Below are positions 1 to 14,756 of a stretch of DNA of 64,000 nt, in pieces. The DNA comes from Salinisphaera orenii subsp. orenii MK-B5 (lineage in GTDB: Bacteria > Pseudomonadota > Gammaproteobacteria > Nevskiales > Salinisphaeraceae). The notes beneath the pieces are model-generated. The model was not told the origin of the DNA and did not search any database. It saw only the letters and a list, made by a program, of their open reading frames with translations. Location: assembly GCF_003788635.1 (NCBI RefSeq), contig NZ_AYKH01000008.1:35158-99157 (forward strand). Reading direction: 5' to 3'. The position numbers and the translations under genes are program-made. The first letter of the stretch is position 1, and every line of letters begins with the position of its first letter.

Positions 1-587
1 TATACACTGCCCCACCGAGTTCAGTAAGCGAACCAGTAGAGATCGTTTCGAGCGTCGCAACCGATGAGACCCTCGAAGATTCGACCACTATCACTGTCGC
101 CGGCGAGGCCCTGAGTATTCGCCTAGGCACCGGTGGCCCGGCTGAGTTGGCATCTGATGGCACTACCTACGACGCGCCCTACGCGGCGCTGATCAGTGAT
201 GCGGCCGGCAATCCCGTTTCGGACGCGACGTTGCGTCTAAATGTCCGAGCTATAGCCTACCGAGCCAATGATTCGCCGGATACCGGTTGCAGGACAGAGG
301 ACGAAAACAACAACGGTGTACTCGACCCGCGGGAGGATAGGAACGATAATGAGACGCTCGACCCCGGCCAAGTAGTTACGGTGCCATCCTCACCGGAGCT
401 CGACGGTAGTGGTGTGGCGCGTTTCGATATTACATATCTTTCGCGTTTTGCAGAGCGCGTCAAGGTACGGTTGACCGCTACCGCCGATTCGGCCGGGAGT
501 GAAGGCGATGAGAGTCTAGAATTCGATCTTGAGGGCTCGCCGTCAGGTGATAACCCGTTTGAAGACGACTGCGCGGTCGACCGGTAA
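1..587 (+). CDS. Secreted Ig-like (invasin/Big-type) protein, C-terminal fragment
   Basis: The frame is open from base 3 of the window to the stop at 585-587, so this is the 3' end of a longer gene whose start lies outside. The visible ~194 residues contain a beta-rich stretch reading DAAGNPVSDATLRLNV, a pattern typical of bacterial Ig-like (Big-1/invasin-type) domains ('D..GNPV..A.V'). It then has an acidic segment, DENNNGVLDPREDRNDNETLD, that looks like paired EF-hand or thrombospondin-type calcium loops (D-x-N-x-N-G-x-x-D). Two Cys (in TGCRTEDE and DDCAVDR) could form a disulfide. The product is inferred to be extracellular or outer-surface. The gene sits where pilQ precedes aroK in Pseudomonas, but nothing here resembles a secretin. 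Confidence 0.6.
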   Translation, partial: YTAPPSSVSEPVEIVSSVATDETLEDSTTITVAGEALSIRLGTGGPAELASDGTTYDAPYAALISDAAGNPVSDATLRLNVRAIAYRANDSPDTGCRTEDENNNGVLDPREDRNDNETLDPGQVVTVPSSPELDGSGVARFDITYLSRFAERVKVRLTATADSAGSEGDESLEFDLEGSPSGDNPFEDDCAVDR

Positions 588-649
588 TTCAGTTACCGCA
601 ATGACGATACAGCGTAATCTCCAAAAGAGGTCTTACCAACAAAAATTGT

Positions 650-1180
650 ATGGCAGCTAATCCAAACATTTATCTTGTCGGCCCGATGGGGGCCGGTAAA
701 ACCACGATCGGTCGGCGCATCGCCGAGATCAAGGGCATGTCGTTCGTCGACTCGGATCACGAAGTCGAAAAACGCACGGGCGTGGACATCTCCTTCATCT
801 TCGACATGGAAGGCGAGGCGGGCTTTCGCAAGCGCGAACGCGAAATGATCGCCGAGCTGTCGGACTTGCCGAACACCGTGATGGCGACCGGCGGCGGCGC
901 CGTGCTCGAGTCCGCCACCCGCGATCTGCTCTCGGCGCGCGGCGTGGTGGTCTACCTCGAGACGTCGCTGGAGCAGCAAATCTCGCGGACCCGCAAGGCC
1001 AGCAACCGCCCGATTCTCGAAGGCAGCGAAGACGTCGAGGCGACCCTGACTCGTCTCATGGAAGAGCGCGATCCGCTCTATCGCTCGATCGCGGACATCG
1101 TGGTGCCCACCGGCGATCAGCAGGCGCGGCGTCTGGCGCGCGAGATCGTCGAGCAGCTCGAGGCCATCGGTACGGCCTGA
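650..1180 (+). CDS. aroK: Shikimate kinase I
   Basis: ATP-dependent phosphorylation of shikimate at the 3-hydroxyl, a cytoplasmic step of chorismate and aromatic amino acid synthesis. The 176-residue length is normal for the family. A Walker A motif GPMGAGKT lies at residues 11-18, the shikimate-binding Asp is in VDSDHEVE (about 34-36), an Arg in GFRKRE (R60) matches the family substrate-binding Arg, and GGGAV follows at 81-85. The chosen start has an AAGAGG ribosome site about 20 bases upstream, a long spacing, but no better in-frame start exists. aroB begins 98 bases after the stop, so the two are probably co-transcribed. Confidence 0.96.
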   Translation: MAANPNIYLVGPMGAGKTTIGRRIAEIKGMSFVDSDHEVEKRTGVDISFIFDMEGEAGFRKREREMIAELSDLPNTVMATGGGAVLESATRDLLSARGVVVYLETSLEQQISRTRKASNRPILEGSEDVEATLTRLMEERDPLYRSIADIVVPTGDQQARRLAREIVEQLEAIGTA

Positions 1181-1278
1181 TGGGCGCCGGCACGCCGCGG
1201 CGCGATTCCGAACAGGCCGCATCCGTCACCGGAAACGGGCCCGGCCGCACCACGGATCGAGTCCAGGGAGAGCTGTCG

Positions 1279-2376
1279 ATGACCGACACCGCAGCCGCGA
1301 CGCTCACCGTCGATCTCGGCGAGCGCAGCTACGACATTCGGATCGCGCCCGGGCTGCTGTCCGAGGCGGCGGCCTACGGCGGCGCCATCCGTGCGCGCCG
1401 CGTGCTCGTGGTCACCAACGACACCATCGCACGGCACTACTCGGCCCGCGTCGCGGCCGCGCTGGCCGCCGATCACGAAGTCGAGATCCTGGAGCTGCCC
1501 GACGGCGAGGCCTACAAGACGCTGGCCACGCTGGAGCGCATCTACGACCGCCTGCTGGAGGGCGGCTACGGCCGGGACGCGACGCTCGTTGCCCTGGGCG
1601 GCGGCGTGATCGGCGACATCGCCGGCTTCGCGGCCGCCAGCTATCAGCGCGGCATCGACTTCGTCCAGTTGCCGACGACGCTGCTCGCCCAGGTCGACTC
1701 CTCTGTCGGCGGCAAGACCGGCGTCAATCATCCGCTCGGCAAGAACATGATCGGCGCCTTCCATCAGCCGCGGCGGGTGCTCGTCGACACCGACGTGCTG
1801 GAGACGCTGCCCGCACGGGAATTCGCCGCCGGGCTGGCGGAGGTCATCAAGTACGGGCTGATCGGCGACGCGCCCTTCTTCGACTGGCTGGAGACGAACA
1901 TGGCCGCGCTCAACGCGCGCGAGCCGACCGTCGTCGTCGAGGCCATCCGTCGCTCCTGCGCCAACAAGGCGGCCGTGGTGGCCGCCGACGAACGCGAGGC
2001 CGGTCGCCGGGCGCTGCTCAATCTCGGCCATACCTACGGCCACGCGCTCGAAGCCGAGCTGGGCTACGGCGCCTGGCTCCACGGCGAGGCGGTCGCGGCC
2101 GGCCTGTGCATGGCCGCGGACACCTCGCAGCGCCTGGGCTGGCTCGACGCCGACGACGTCGCCCGCATCGAGCGCGTGATCGAGAGCGCGAATCTGCCGC
2201 TGGCACCGCCGGCCGAGGTCAGCCGCGCGCGTATTCGGGCCCTGATGACGCGCGACAAGAAGGCTCTGGCCGGCGACCTGCGCCTGATCCTGCTGCGCGC
2301 CATCGGCCACGCCGAGGTCGTGGACGCCGACGAGCAGGCGCTGGACGCAACGCTGGCGCGCTATCTCGCGGCCTGA
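1279..2376 (+). CDS. aroB: 3-dehydroquinate synthase
   Basis: NAD- and metal-dependent cyclisation of DAHP to 3-dehydroquinate, the second shikimate-pathway step. The glycine-rich NAD segment [14 protein letters not shown] lies near residue 107. The metal ligands appear as Glu in EVIKYGL (~188), His in HTYGHALE (~251) and His in HGEAVA (~268). The start at 1279 gives 365 residues beginning [10 protein letters not shown] and has a GGGAGAG ribosome site 7 bases upstream; the frame is open back to 1180, but that extension is low-complexity and not family-like. It follows aroK directly, as in Pseudomonas and E. coli. Confidence 0.96.
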   Translation: MTDTAAATLTVDLGERSYDIRIAPGLLSEAAAYGGAIRARRVLVVTNDTIARHYSARVAAALAADHEVEILELPDGEAYKTLATLERIYDRLLEGGYGRDATLVALGGGVIGDIAGFAAASYQRGIDFVQLPTTLLAQVDSSVGGKTGVNHPLGKNMIGAFHQPRRVLVDTDVLETLPAREFAAGLAEVIKYGLIGDAPFFDWLETNMAALNAREPTVVVEAIRRSCANKAAVVAADEREAGRRALLNLGHTYGHALEAELGYGAWLHGEAVAAGLCMAADTSQRLGWLDADDVARIERVIESANLPLAPPAEVSRARIRALMTRDKKALAGDLRLILLRAIGHAEVVDADEQALDATLARYLAA

Positions 2377-2398
2377 GCGCCGGCAGGCCGGCGCCGGG

Positions 2399-2431
2399 CC
2401 CCGCCGATTGATCGAGGCGGGGGCGCCTTTT
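2399..2431 (+). terminator. Candidate intrinsic terminator after aroB
   Basis: Inverted repeat CCCCGCC (2399-2405) / GGCGGGG (2416-2422) with a 10-base loop, followed by a short T-rich stretch (CCTTTTA, 2426-2432). It lies 23 bases after the aroB stop. The T tract is short, so attenuation or partial termination is possible. The rest of the 222-base gap before gltB shows no clear promoter to my eye. Confidence 0.45.
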
Positions 2432-2598
2432 ATACTCCAAGTTCACGAGAGGAACGCCCCGGGCGTCCGATCCGGCCGCCCCCAAGCGCGCTACGCCGGC
2501 ACGCAACGCCCTTCCCCCGGCGTCCGGCCCGGTGCTCCACCGGGCGCCGCGACCGGCCACGACCGGCGCCGAATCCGACCCGAGGCGAGGACAACGAT

Positions 2599-7059
<4,461 letters not shown>

Positions 7060-7133
7060 TCGAACAGACCGCAACCCGTGCCCCCGCCGCGTCATCGCGC
7101 GGCGGCGGGCGCGACTGCGTCACCAAAAGGTAA

Positions 7134-8546
<1,413 letters not shown>

Positions 8547-8877
8547 CCGCCGCCGGAATCGGACCGATCGCCCGGCCCACCGCGGCTCGCCCGCGGCGGG
8601 CCGCCGCCGGCGGGATCGGGACCGCGCGCCGACATGGACGCGCAGGCCATCGCTTGGCCGCCGTCGGTGTGGCGACGGCCGTCACGCTGCGAGCGCGCCG
8701 AGCGACGGCACTGCGGTTTTCAGCCATCGCCTCGCCCGCCTGCCCGAGCCCTGACCGGCACGAATCCGCCGCTCCCTGCGAAGCCGATCACAGCCCGCCT
8801 GCCTTCGGAGCGATACCGACACGTCATCCACCGGTCACACGAGCCGTGATCGACCCCGCCGGCAGCGCGCCTCGTCG

Positions 8878-9747
8878 TCAGCCGCCGTCGGCCTCCGCGA
8901 TCGCCGCGTCGAGCAGCGCCGCGCAGTCGTCGTCGAGCTTGTGGGTGATCAGATCGTCCGCACGGGTGCGGCCGCGGTTGATCGCCAGAATCGGCAGGCC
9001 GCGGGCCGCGGCCTCGCGCACGAAGCGATAGCCGGACCAGACCATGAGCGAGGAGCCGGCCACGAGCACGGCGTCCGAGCGCGCGAGCGCGTTCCAGGCC
9101 CGGGACACCCGTTTTTTGGGCACCGCGCCGCCGAAGAAGACGACGTCGGGCTTGAGAATGCCGCGGCACGCCGGACAGGCCGGCACCCGGAACGCGTCGT
9201 AATCGACGTCGCCCAGTTCGATGTCACCGTCCGGCCGGATGACGCCGGCGTCATGCAGCCAGTCCCGGTTGGCTTCGATCAACATCTCCTGAACGCGGTG
9301 GCGCGACAGCCGGCTGTCGCAGTCCAGGCAGACCACGCGATCGAGACGGCCGTGCAGATCGATCACCGCGCGGCTGCCCGCCGCCTGGTGCAGGCCGTCC
9401 ACGTTCTGCGTGACCAGCAGGCGCACGCGCCCCGCCCGTCCCAACCGCGCCAGCGCCCGGTGTGCGGCGTTGGGGCGGGCGCGGGCGACCGGCGGCCAGC
9501 CCGCCATGCTGCGGGCCCAGTAGCGCCGCCGCTTGGCCAGATGCGTGATGAACGCCTGATGCTGGATCGGCGCCGCCCCCTTCCAGCCGCCGTCGCGGTC
9601 GCGATAGTCCGGGATACCCGAGGCCGTGCTGATACCCGCACCGGTGAGCACGAAAAGCCGCCGATGCGCGGCGATGAAATCGCGCAGCCGGGCGATGTGA
9701 TCGGCACGCGCGGGCGAGTCCCCGGCGATCTCCCGCGGCAGCGTCAT
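8878..9747 (-). CDS. NAD-dependent protein deacylase (sirtuin, SIRT4-like class)
   Basis: Sir2-family enzyme that removes acyl groups from lysine using NAD; cytoplasmic. The motifs are all present: GAGIS at residues 36-40, TQNVDG at 113-118, catalytic His132 in LHGRLD, and zinc cysteines C140, C143, C191, C194. The segment IPDYRDRDGGWKGAAPIQHQAF resembles the class II (SIRT4) pattern more than the CobB Y-x-x-R pattern, so the preferred acyl group may not be acetyl (inference). The ATG at 9747 overlaps the stop of the upstream HAD gene (ATGA), giving 289 residues; an upstream in-frame extension would lie inside that gene and was rejected. Confidence 0.9.
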   Translation of the reverse strand: MTLPREIAGDSPARADHIARLRDFIAAHRRLFVLTGAGISTASGIPDYRDRDGGWKGAAPIQHQAFITHLAKRRRYWARSMAGWPPVARARPNAAHRALARLGRAGRVRLLVTQNVDGLHQAAGSRAVIDLHGRLDRVVCLDCDSRLSRHRVQEMLIEANRDWLHDAGVIRPDGDIELGDVDYDAFRVPACPACRGILKPDVVFFGGAVPKKRVSRAWNALARSDAVLVAGSSLMVWSGYRFVREAAARGLPILAINRGRTRADDLITHKLDDDCAALLDAAIAEADGG

Positions 9748-10391
9748 GCCGCGGCCGGCGCGCTCACGCCCAGGGCCGCGAGATCGGCCTCGAGCGCAGT
9801 CGCGTCGTGGAAGACCAGCGCCTGCCAACCCGCCGCGCGGGCGCCCTCGACGTTGATCCGGCGGTCGTCGATGAGCAGGCATGCGCCCGGCGCCGCGCCC
9901 AGTGCGGCGGCCACCGCGGCGAAGCCCCGGGAATCGGGCTTGGCGTAGCCGACCTCCTGCGACGCGAAGGCGCGATCGAGGTGCGCGAAAAAACCGAACT
10001 CACGCGCGATATAACGCCAGTGAACGGCGTTGGTGTTGCTGTAGCAGGCCAGGCGATGGCAACGGCCCAGCCGGGCCACGAGCGCCGCAGTCTCGGTCTT
10101 TTCGCCCCGGAGCATGCGTTCGAGCGCCGCGGTCAGCGTGTCGAAGTCCAGCGGCGTCGTCAGTTTCCGGTTGAGCGCGGCGTGGAAAGCGCGCGCGTCG
10201 AGCTCGCCCACCTGAAAGCGTTCGGCGAGCGAGAACGGGCGCGCGGTGAAGCGCTCGCGCAGCAGCGGCGCAAGCCGCTCGACGGCCGTGTCGCTGCGCG
10301 CGGCAAGGTCGGTCAGCGTATCCGCCGGCGGCGCCACGTCCACCAGCACGCCGCCGAGATCGAATACCAGCCAGTCAATGGAATCGGTCAT
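9744..10391 (-). CDS. HAD-superfamily hydrolase
   Basis: Predicted cytoplasmic phosphatase or dehalogenase-type hydrolase of 215 residues. Motif I is DLGGVLVDV, with the nucleophile Asp11; motif II is seen in CYSNTNAVHW and motif IV in LLIDDRRINVEGARAAGW. A helical cap between motifs I and II makes it a subfamily IA-like protein (YihX/haloacid dehalogenase group). The substrate cannot be read from the sequence. The start chosen gives MTDSIDWLVFDLGG; the frame is open 57 bases further upstream without a family-like sequence. It is coupled to the downstream sirtuin by an ATGA overlap. Confidence 0.82.
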   Translation of the reverse strand: MTDSIDWLVFDLGGVLVDVAPPADTLTDLAARSDTAVERLAPLLRERFTARPFSLAERFQVGELDARAFHAALNRKLTTPLDFDTLTAALERMLRGEKTETAALVARLGRCHRLACYSNTNAVHWRYIAREFGFFAHLDRAFASQEVGYAKPDSRGFAAVAAALGAAPGACLLIDDRRINVEGARAAGWQALVFHDATALEADLAALGVSAPAAA

Positions 10392-10573
10392 TGCGCGGGA
10401 CTCTACGTCGACGGCGGTGGTCGGGATGCGTTCGTCATGCCCGGCCACGGCAGACCGACCAGAGCGGCGGCGATCGACGGCTCACATGCCGCCGACCCGG
10501 CCCGTGATCCGGCGACCACGGCTACGCATCCAGCGTATCGCGCCCGGCCGGCGACATGCGGCGGGCCCGAGGC

Positions 10574-10840
10574 TCAGCTGTCGGCGTCGAGCAAGGAGTT
10601 GACCTTCTCGATGTAACCGCGCATGGCGGTATCGGCCTTGGTCCCGGCGAGCTTGGCCCAGGCGTCGTACTTGGCGCGGCCCTTGAGATCGGTGAACCCC
10701 GGACGCTTGCCTTCCACGTCGCCGACCGTGGCCTGCTTGTAGTGCGCGTAGAGGGCGAGTAGATCGTCGTTGCTCGGGCGCGACGACAGTTTCTGCACGT
10801 CTTCCTGCGCCTGCTCGAAATCGGCCTTCAGGTCCGCCAT
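10574..10840 (-). CDS. Acyl-CoA-binding protein
   Basis: A small (88-residue) four-helix cytosolic protein that binds long-chain acyl-CoA esters. The family pattern is clear: LKADFEQAQEDVQKL at the N-terminus, then LLALYAHYKQATVGDV, then GRAKYDAWAKLAGTKADTAMRGYIEKV, with the conserved Tyr and Lys of the acyl-CoA site in YAHYKQA and AKYDAW. It lies 33 bases downstream of folA on the same strand. Bacterial members are known but less widespread than eukaryotic ones. Confidence 0.93.
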   Translation of the reverse strand: MADLKADFEQAQEDVQKLSSRPSNDDLLALYAHYKQATVGDVEGKRPGFTDLKGRAKYDAWAKLAGTKADTAMRGYIEKVNSLLDADS

Positions 10841-10873
10841 GGGTGCTCCGGGGCAGTGAGTAACCGCTCCAGT

Positions 10874-11392
10874 TTAAGCCGCGGCCCGCACCCATGTCAT
10901 GAAACGGTGGGCGGGCACCTCGCCGGCGGCGGCCACCGACTGCGTCTCGACCAGCCGCCAGGCCGACCAGTCGACCGCGGGAAAGTGCGTGTCGCCGGCG
11001 TAGTGGCCGTCGATGCGCGTCACCAGCAGACGATGGGCCCGCGCCAGCGAGAGCGCGTAGACCTGGGCGCCGCCGATGACCATCAGCTCCGCGGCGCCGT
11101 CCGCGCGGGCCGCGGCGATCGCTTCGTCCAGATCGGCCACGCGTTCGCAGCCCGGCGCGGCGAACCCGGGATCCCGGGTGAGCACGAGATTGCGCCGCTG
11201 GGGCAGCGCCCGGCCGATGGAGTCAAACGTGCGCCGGCCCATCAAGATCGGCTTGCCGCGCGTCTGCGCCTTGAACCAGCGCAGATCGTCGGGAATATGC
11301 CAGGGCATGCCCCCCTCGGCGCCGATCACGCCGGCGGTGTCCATGGCCACGATCAGAGTGAGTTCGGGGGCGGCGGCTTCGGAGGATGACAT
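10874..11392 (-). CDS. folA: Dihydrofolate reductase
   Basis: NADPH-dependent reduction of dihydrofolate to tetrahydrofolate. The 172-residue protein shows the DHFR signature VIGAEGGMPWHIPDDLRWFK, with the catalytic acid at D36 (E. coli D27 equivalent), the NADPH-binding MGRRTFDSIG and the C-terminal VIGGAQVYAL. It lies 121 bases downstream of thyA on the same strand; the pair thyA-folA is a classical functional link because ThyA produces dihydrofolate. Confidence 0.95.
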   Translation of the reverse strand: MSSSEAAAPELTLIVAMDTAGVIGAEGGMPWHIPDDLRWFKAQTRGKPILMGRRTFDSIGRALPQRRNLVLTRDPGFAAPGCERVADLDEAIAAARADGAAELMVIGGAQVYALSLARAHRLLVTRIDGHYAGDTHFPAVDWSAWRLVETQSVAAAGEVPAHRFMTWVRAAA

Positions 11393-11513
11393 GCGTTCGG
11401 GGTCTGCAGGCGGCCGGCTATTGTCGAAGGCCGGCCGGTTCGCGTCCAGTCCGTGCGCGACATGCGCGCCCCAATGTCGGCTCCCCGCGCCGCCCGATGA
11501 TTCCGTGCGCCGG

Positions 11514-12320
11514 TTAGACCGCCACCGGCGCGCGGATCGCGGCGTGGCTTTCGTAGTTCACCAAGCGGATGTCGTCGAAGGTGAAGGCGAACAGGTCGTC
11601 CACCGCCGGGTTGAGCCAGAGCGAGGGCGCGGCCAGCGGCTCGCGCGCGAGCTGGGTGTCGGCCTGTTCCAGGTGATTCAGATACAGATGGGCATCGCCC
11701 AGCGTGTGCACGAAATCGCCCACCTCGAGGTCGCAGACCTGCGCGACCATGTGCGTGAGCAGCGCATAGGAGGCGATGTTGAACGGCACCCCGAGAAAGA
11801 TATCCGCACTGCGCTGGTAGAGCTGGCAGGACAGGCGACCGTCCGCCACGTAGAACTGGAACAGCAGATGGCAGGGCGGCAGCGCCATGTCGTCGACCTG
11901 GGCCGGATTCCAGGCGGTGACCACGTGCCGGCGCGAGTCGGGATTGAGCCTGATCGAGTCGATCACCCGCGCGAGCTGGTCCACGCTGGCGCCGTCGGGC
12001 GCCGGCCAGCTGCGCCACTGATAGCCGTAGACCGGCCCGAGATCGCCGTTGGCGTCGGCCCACTCGTCCCAGATCGACACGCGGTTGTCCTTGAGATACC
12101 CGATGTTGGTGTCGCCGGCGATGAACCACAGCAGCTCGTGAATGATCGAGCGCAGGTGCAGCTTCTTGGTCGTGAGCGCCGGAAATCCGCGCCGCAGGTC
12201 GAAGCGCATCTGCCGGCCGAACACCGAGACCGTGCCGGTACCGGTGCGATCGGCCTTGCGGGTGCCGTGATCGCGCACCTCGCGCATCAGCTCCAGATAC
12301 GGCTGCTCCAGCGCACTCAT
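11514..12320 (-). CDS. thyA: Thymidylate synthase
   Basis: Methylates dUMP to dTMP with methylenetetrahydrofolate. The ATG at 12320 gives 268 residues (E. coli 264) beginning [12 protein letters not shown]. The catalytic Cys150 lies in [14 protein letters not shown], and [10 protein letters not shown] and the C-terminal PVAV (usual ending ..APVAV/PVAI) fit the family. The ATG overlaps the lgt stop (ATGA), so lgt and thyA are translationally coupled, as in many gammaproteobacteria. Confidence 0.97.
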   Translation of the reverse strand: MSALEQPYLELMREVRDHGTRKADRTGTGTVSVFGRQMRFDLRRGFPALTTKKLHLRSIIHELLWFIAGDTNIGYLKDNRVSIWDEWADANGDLGPVYGYQWRSWPAPDGASVDQLARVIDSIRLNPDSRRHVVTAWNPAQVDDMALPPCHLLFQFYVADGRLSCQLYQRSADIFLGVPFNIASYALLTHMVAQVCDLEVGDFVHTLGDAHLYLNHLEQADTQLAREPLAAPSLWLNPAVDDLFAFTFDDIRLVNYESHAAIRAPVAV

Positions 12321-13108
12321 GCCGCGGCCCGCCCGCGGCGGTAGGCCAGGCCCAGCAGGAGCACGCCGCCCACGATCATCGGCACACACAGGATCTGACC
12401 CATCGTCATCCAGTCGAAGGCCACGAAGCCGAGGAAATCATCCGGTTTGCGGAAGAACTCGGCGAAGAAACGCAGACAGCCGTAGCCCAGCAGGAACAGC
12501 CCGGAGACGGCCATGCGCGGCCGCGGACGGCGGGCGAACAGCCAGAGCACGGCGAACAACAGCAGCCCCTCGAGCCCGGCTTCGTAGAGCTCCGAGGGAT
12601 GGCGCGGGGCCATGTCCACATGCGGGTAGACCATCGCCCAGGGCACATCGGTCACGCGCCCGATCAGCTCGCCGTTGATGAAGTTGGCGATACGGCCGAA
12701 GAACAGCCCCACCGGCACGATCGGCGCGACGAAGTCGGTGATGTCGAAGAAACCGCGTCGGGTATGCCGCGCGAACCAGGCCGCGGCCGCGAAAACGCCC
12801 AGCATGCCGCCGTGGAAGGACATTCCACCCTGCCAGATGTAGAACAGTTGCAGCGGATTGTCGAGCAGCAGGCCGGGCTGGTAGAACAGCATATAGCCCA
12901 CGCGCCCGCCGATGACGACGCCGAGCACGACATAGAACAGCAGGTCGCCGACCTCCTCGCGCGACCAGTGCACATGCGCCTGCGCCGTGCGCACGATGCC
13001 CAGGCCCCAGCCGAGCAGAAAGCTCAGCAGGTACATCAGGCCATACCAGTGCACGTCCAGCGGTCCCAGCGAGACCGCCACCGGATCGATGGATGGGTGT
13101 ACGAACAT
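12317..13108 (-). CDS. lgt: Prolipoprotein diacylglyceryl transferase
   Basis: Inner-membrane enzyme that attaches diacylglycerol from phosphatidylglycerol to the lipobox Cys of prolipoproteins. The start at 13108 ([12 protein letters not shown]) gives 263 residues. The H-G-G motif is visible ([10 protein letters not shown]), followed by the catalytic-region [14 protein letters not shown], and about seven hydrophobic helices. A 17-residue upstream extension is open but not family-like. Its 3' end overlaps thyA by four bases. Confidence 0.96.
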   Translation of the reverse strand: MFVHPSIDPVAVSLGPLDVHWYGLMYLLSFLLGWGLGIVRTAQAHVHWSREEVGDLLFYVVLGVVIGGRVGYMLFYQPGLLLDNPLQLFYIWQGGMSFHGGMLGVFAAAAWFARHTRRGFFDITDFVAPIVPVGLFFGRIANFINGELIGRVTDVPWAMVYPHVDMAPRHPSELYEAGLEGLLLFAVLWLFARRPRPRMAVSGLFLLGYGCLRFFAEFFRKPDDFLGFVAFDWMTMGQILCVPMIVGGVLLLGLAYRRGRAAA

Positions 13109-13186
13109 GGCTGCGGAGTTTAGCAGCCGTCGCCGGCCATCGGGCATGTGCCGCGACACGCCCGGGCCATCCGCGTCGGCCGGGCG

Positions 13187-13726
13187 TCAGCGCACCCAGG
13201 CGAATACGCGGACATCGCGCGGCCCGCTCGCGCCGGGATGATTCGGACGTTCAGACCAGCGCCTCAGCACGCCCTCCTCGCGCATGCCGAGTTTATCCAG
13301 CACGCGCGCCGAAGCGCGGTTGTCGACGTCGCAGGTGGCCCAGAAGCGGGCGACGTCGTCGATCTCGCGGGCGGCATCGAACACCGCGGCCGTGGCCTCG
13401 GTGGCCAGCCCCCGGCCCCAGGCGTCGTGGGCGAGCACATAACCGAACTGGGCGCCGTGGGCATCGAACTGACATCCGACCGTGCCGACGAGCGCATCCG
13501 AGGCGCGATCGATCAGCACCCAGCAGAAATCGTCGCCGGATTCCCAGCCCCAGTGCACATCGTCGATGAAGCCGCGGCTGTCATCGAGATCGAGGTGGGT
13601 GGCCCAGTCCAGAAAACGGGTGACCCGCGCATCGCCGGCGTAGTCGAACACCGCAGGGGCGTCGGCGGCGACCGGCGGGCGCAGGTGCAGCCGTGCGGTA
13701 TCCAGCGTGCGTGGCATGACGATCAT
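13187..13726 (-). CDS. GNAT acetyltransferase (RimJ/RimL-like)
   Basis: 179-residue N-acetyltransferase. The N-terminus LDTARLHLRPPVAADAPAVFDYAGDARVTRFLDWATH is the pattern of the RimJ/RimL/GNAT_3 group, and the acetyl-CoA segment is AHDAWGRGLATEATAAVFDAA with NRASARVLDKLGMREEG near the end. The acceptor is unknown; ribosomal-protein N-terminal or small-molecule acetylation are both possible. The start at 13726 was preferred over 13717 because of a GGTGG site. It lies between pfkB and lgt on the same strand. Confidence 0.85.
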   Translation of the reverse strand: MIVMPRTLDTARLHLRPPVAADAPAVFDYAGDARVTRFLDWATHLDLDDSRGFIDDVHWGWESGDDFCWVLIDRASDALVGTVGCQFDAHGAQFGYVLAHDAWGRGLATEATAAVFDAAREIDDVARFWATCDVDNRASARVLDKLGMREEGVLRRWSERPNHPGASGPRDVRVFAWVR

Positions 13727-13763
13727 GCAGCCACCCGGACACCGCACGACATGGGGCGGTCGG

Positions 13764-14699
13764 CTACACCATGTCCTGGCCGAATTCGTGCTTGTAGCGC
13801 TCCTTGAACGAATCCAGCGTGAAGTGGTGGTTCTGCGTGCCGGGACGCTCGATCTTGATGGTGCCGGCCAATGAGGCGACACGACCGATGGTCTCCCAGT
13901 CCATGCCCTGCTGCAGGCCGTAGATCAGCCCGGCGCGGTAGGCGTCGCCGCAGCCGGTCGGGTCCGCCAGCGCGGTGGCCTGGGCCGCCGGCACCTCGAT
14001 CTTGCGACCGCCGGTGTAGATCAGCGAGCCCTCGCCGCCGCGGGTCACGATCAGCGCCTTGAGCCGCGCGGCCATCTGCTCGTGCGTCAGGCCGGTGCGG
14101 TCGGTGATGAGGCTGGCCTCGTAGTCGTTGACCGTGAGATAGCTGGCCTGATCGATGAAGCGGTTCAACTCGTCGCCGTTGAACATCGGCAGGCCCTGGC
14201 CCGGGTCGAAGATGAAGTCGATGCCGGCCTCGGCGAACTGCTCCGCGTGGGCGACCATGCCGTCCTTGCCGTCGGGCGAGACGATACCCAGATCGATGCC
14301 CGCGTTCGCGGGTACGGTCTGTTCGTGGGCGTGGTTCATCGCGCCCGGATGGAAGGCCGTGATCTGGTTGTCGTCCAGATCGGTGGTGATGTAGGCCTGC
14401 GCGGTGTAGGCGTCGTCGATCTGCTTGAGCCGATCGCGGCTGATGCCGTGCTTGTCCATCCAGGCCGCGTAATCGTCGAAATCCTTGCCGACGGTGCCCA
14501 TCGGCTCGCCGTCGCCGCCGAGCAGCTTGAGCGAGTAGGCGATGTTGCCGGCGCAGCCGCCGAACTCGCGGCGCATTTCCGGGACCAGGAACGACACGTT
14601 GAGCATGTGCACCCGGTCGGGCAGGATCTCGTTCTTGAAGTGCCCAGTGTAGACCATGATGGTGTCGTAGGCAAAAGAACCGCAGATCAGAGCAGACAT
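13764..14699 (-). CDS. PfkB-family carbohydrate/nucleoside kinase
   Basis: 311-residue ribokinase-like kinase. It has GGCAGNIAYSLKLLGG at about residues 47-62 (first PfkB signature region) and the second signature DPTGCGDAYRAGLIYGL with the catalytic-base Asp in GCGDAY. Sequence flavour (ICGSFAYDTIMVYTGHF.., EFGGCAGNIAYSL) is that of the adenosine-kinase-like 'carbohydrate kinase' group, so adenosine or another nucleoside is the best guess; the substrate is not proven. A strong AAGGAAGG ribosome site precedes the ATG. It is the last gene of the strand-coherent run gcvT-gcvH-gcvPA-tpx-gcvPB-pfkB. Confidence 0.85.
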   Translation of the reverse strand: MSALICGSFAYDTIMVYTGHFKNEILPDRVHMLNVSFLVPEMRREFGGCAGNIAYSLKLLGGDGEPMGTVGKDFDDYAAWMDKHGISRDRLKQIDDAYTAQAYITTDLDDNQITAFHPGAMNHAHEQTVPANAGIDLGIVSPDGKDGMVAHAEQFAEAGIDFIFDPGQGLPMFNGDELNRFIDQASYLTVNDYEASLITDRTGLTHEQMAARLKALIVTRGGEGSLIYTGGRKIEVPAAQATALADPTGCGDAYRAGLIYGLQQGMDWETIGRVASLAGTIKIERPGTQNHHFTLDSFKERYKHEFGQDMV

Positions 14700-14756
14700 A
14701 AACCTTCCTTGATCAAATGAAATTCTCGGCCGCGGCGAAACGCGCGCGCGGGCCCG

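Noticed and set aside
8547..8877. Possible gene or terminator between gltD and the sirtuin gene
   Set aside because: GC-rich inverted repeats are present but without a T tract, and the open frames lack ribosome sites or motifs.
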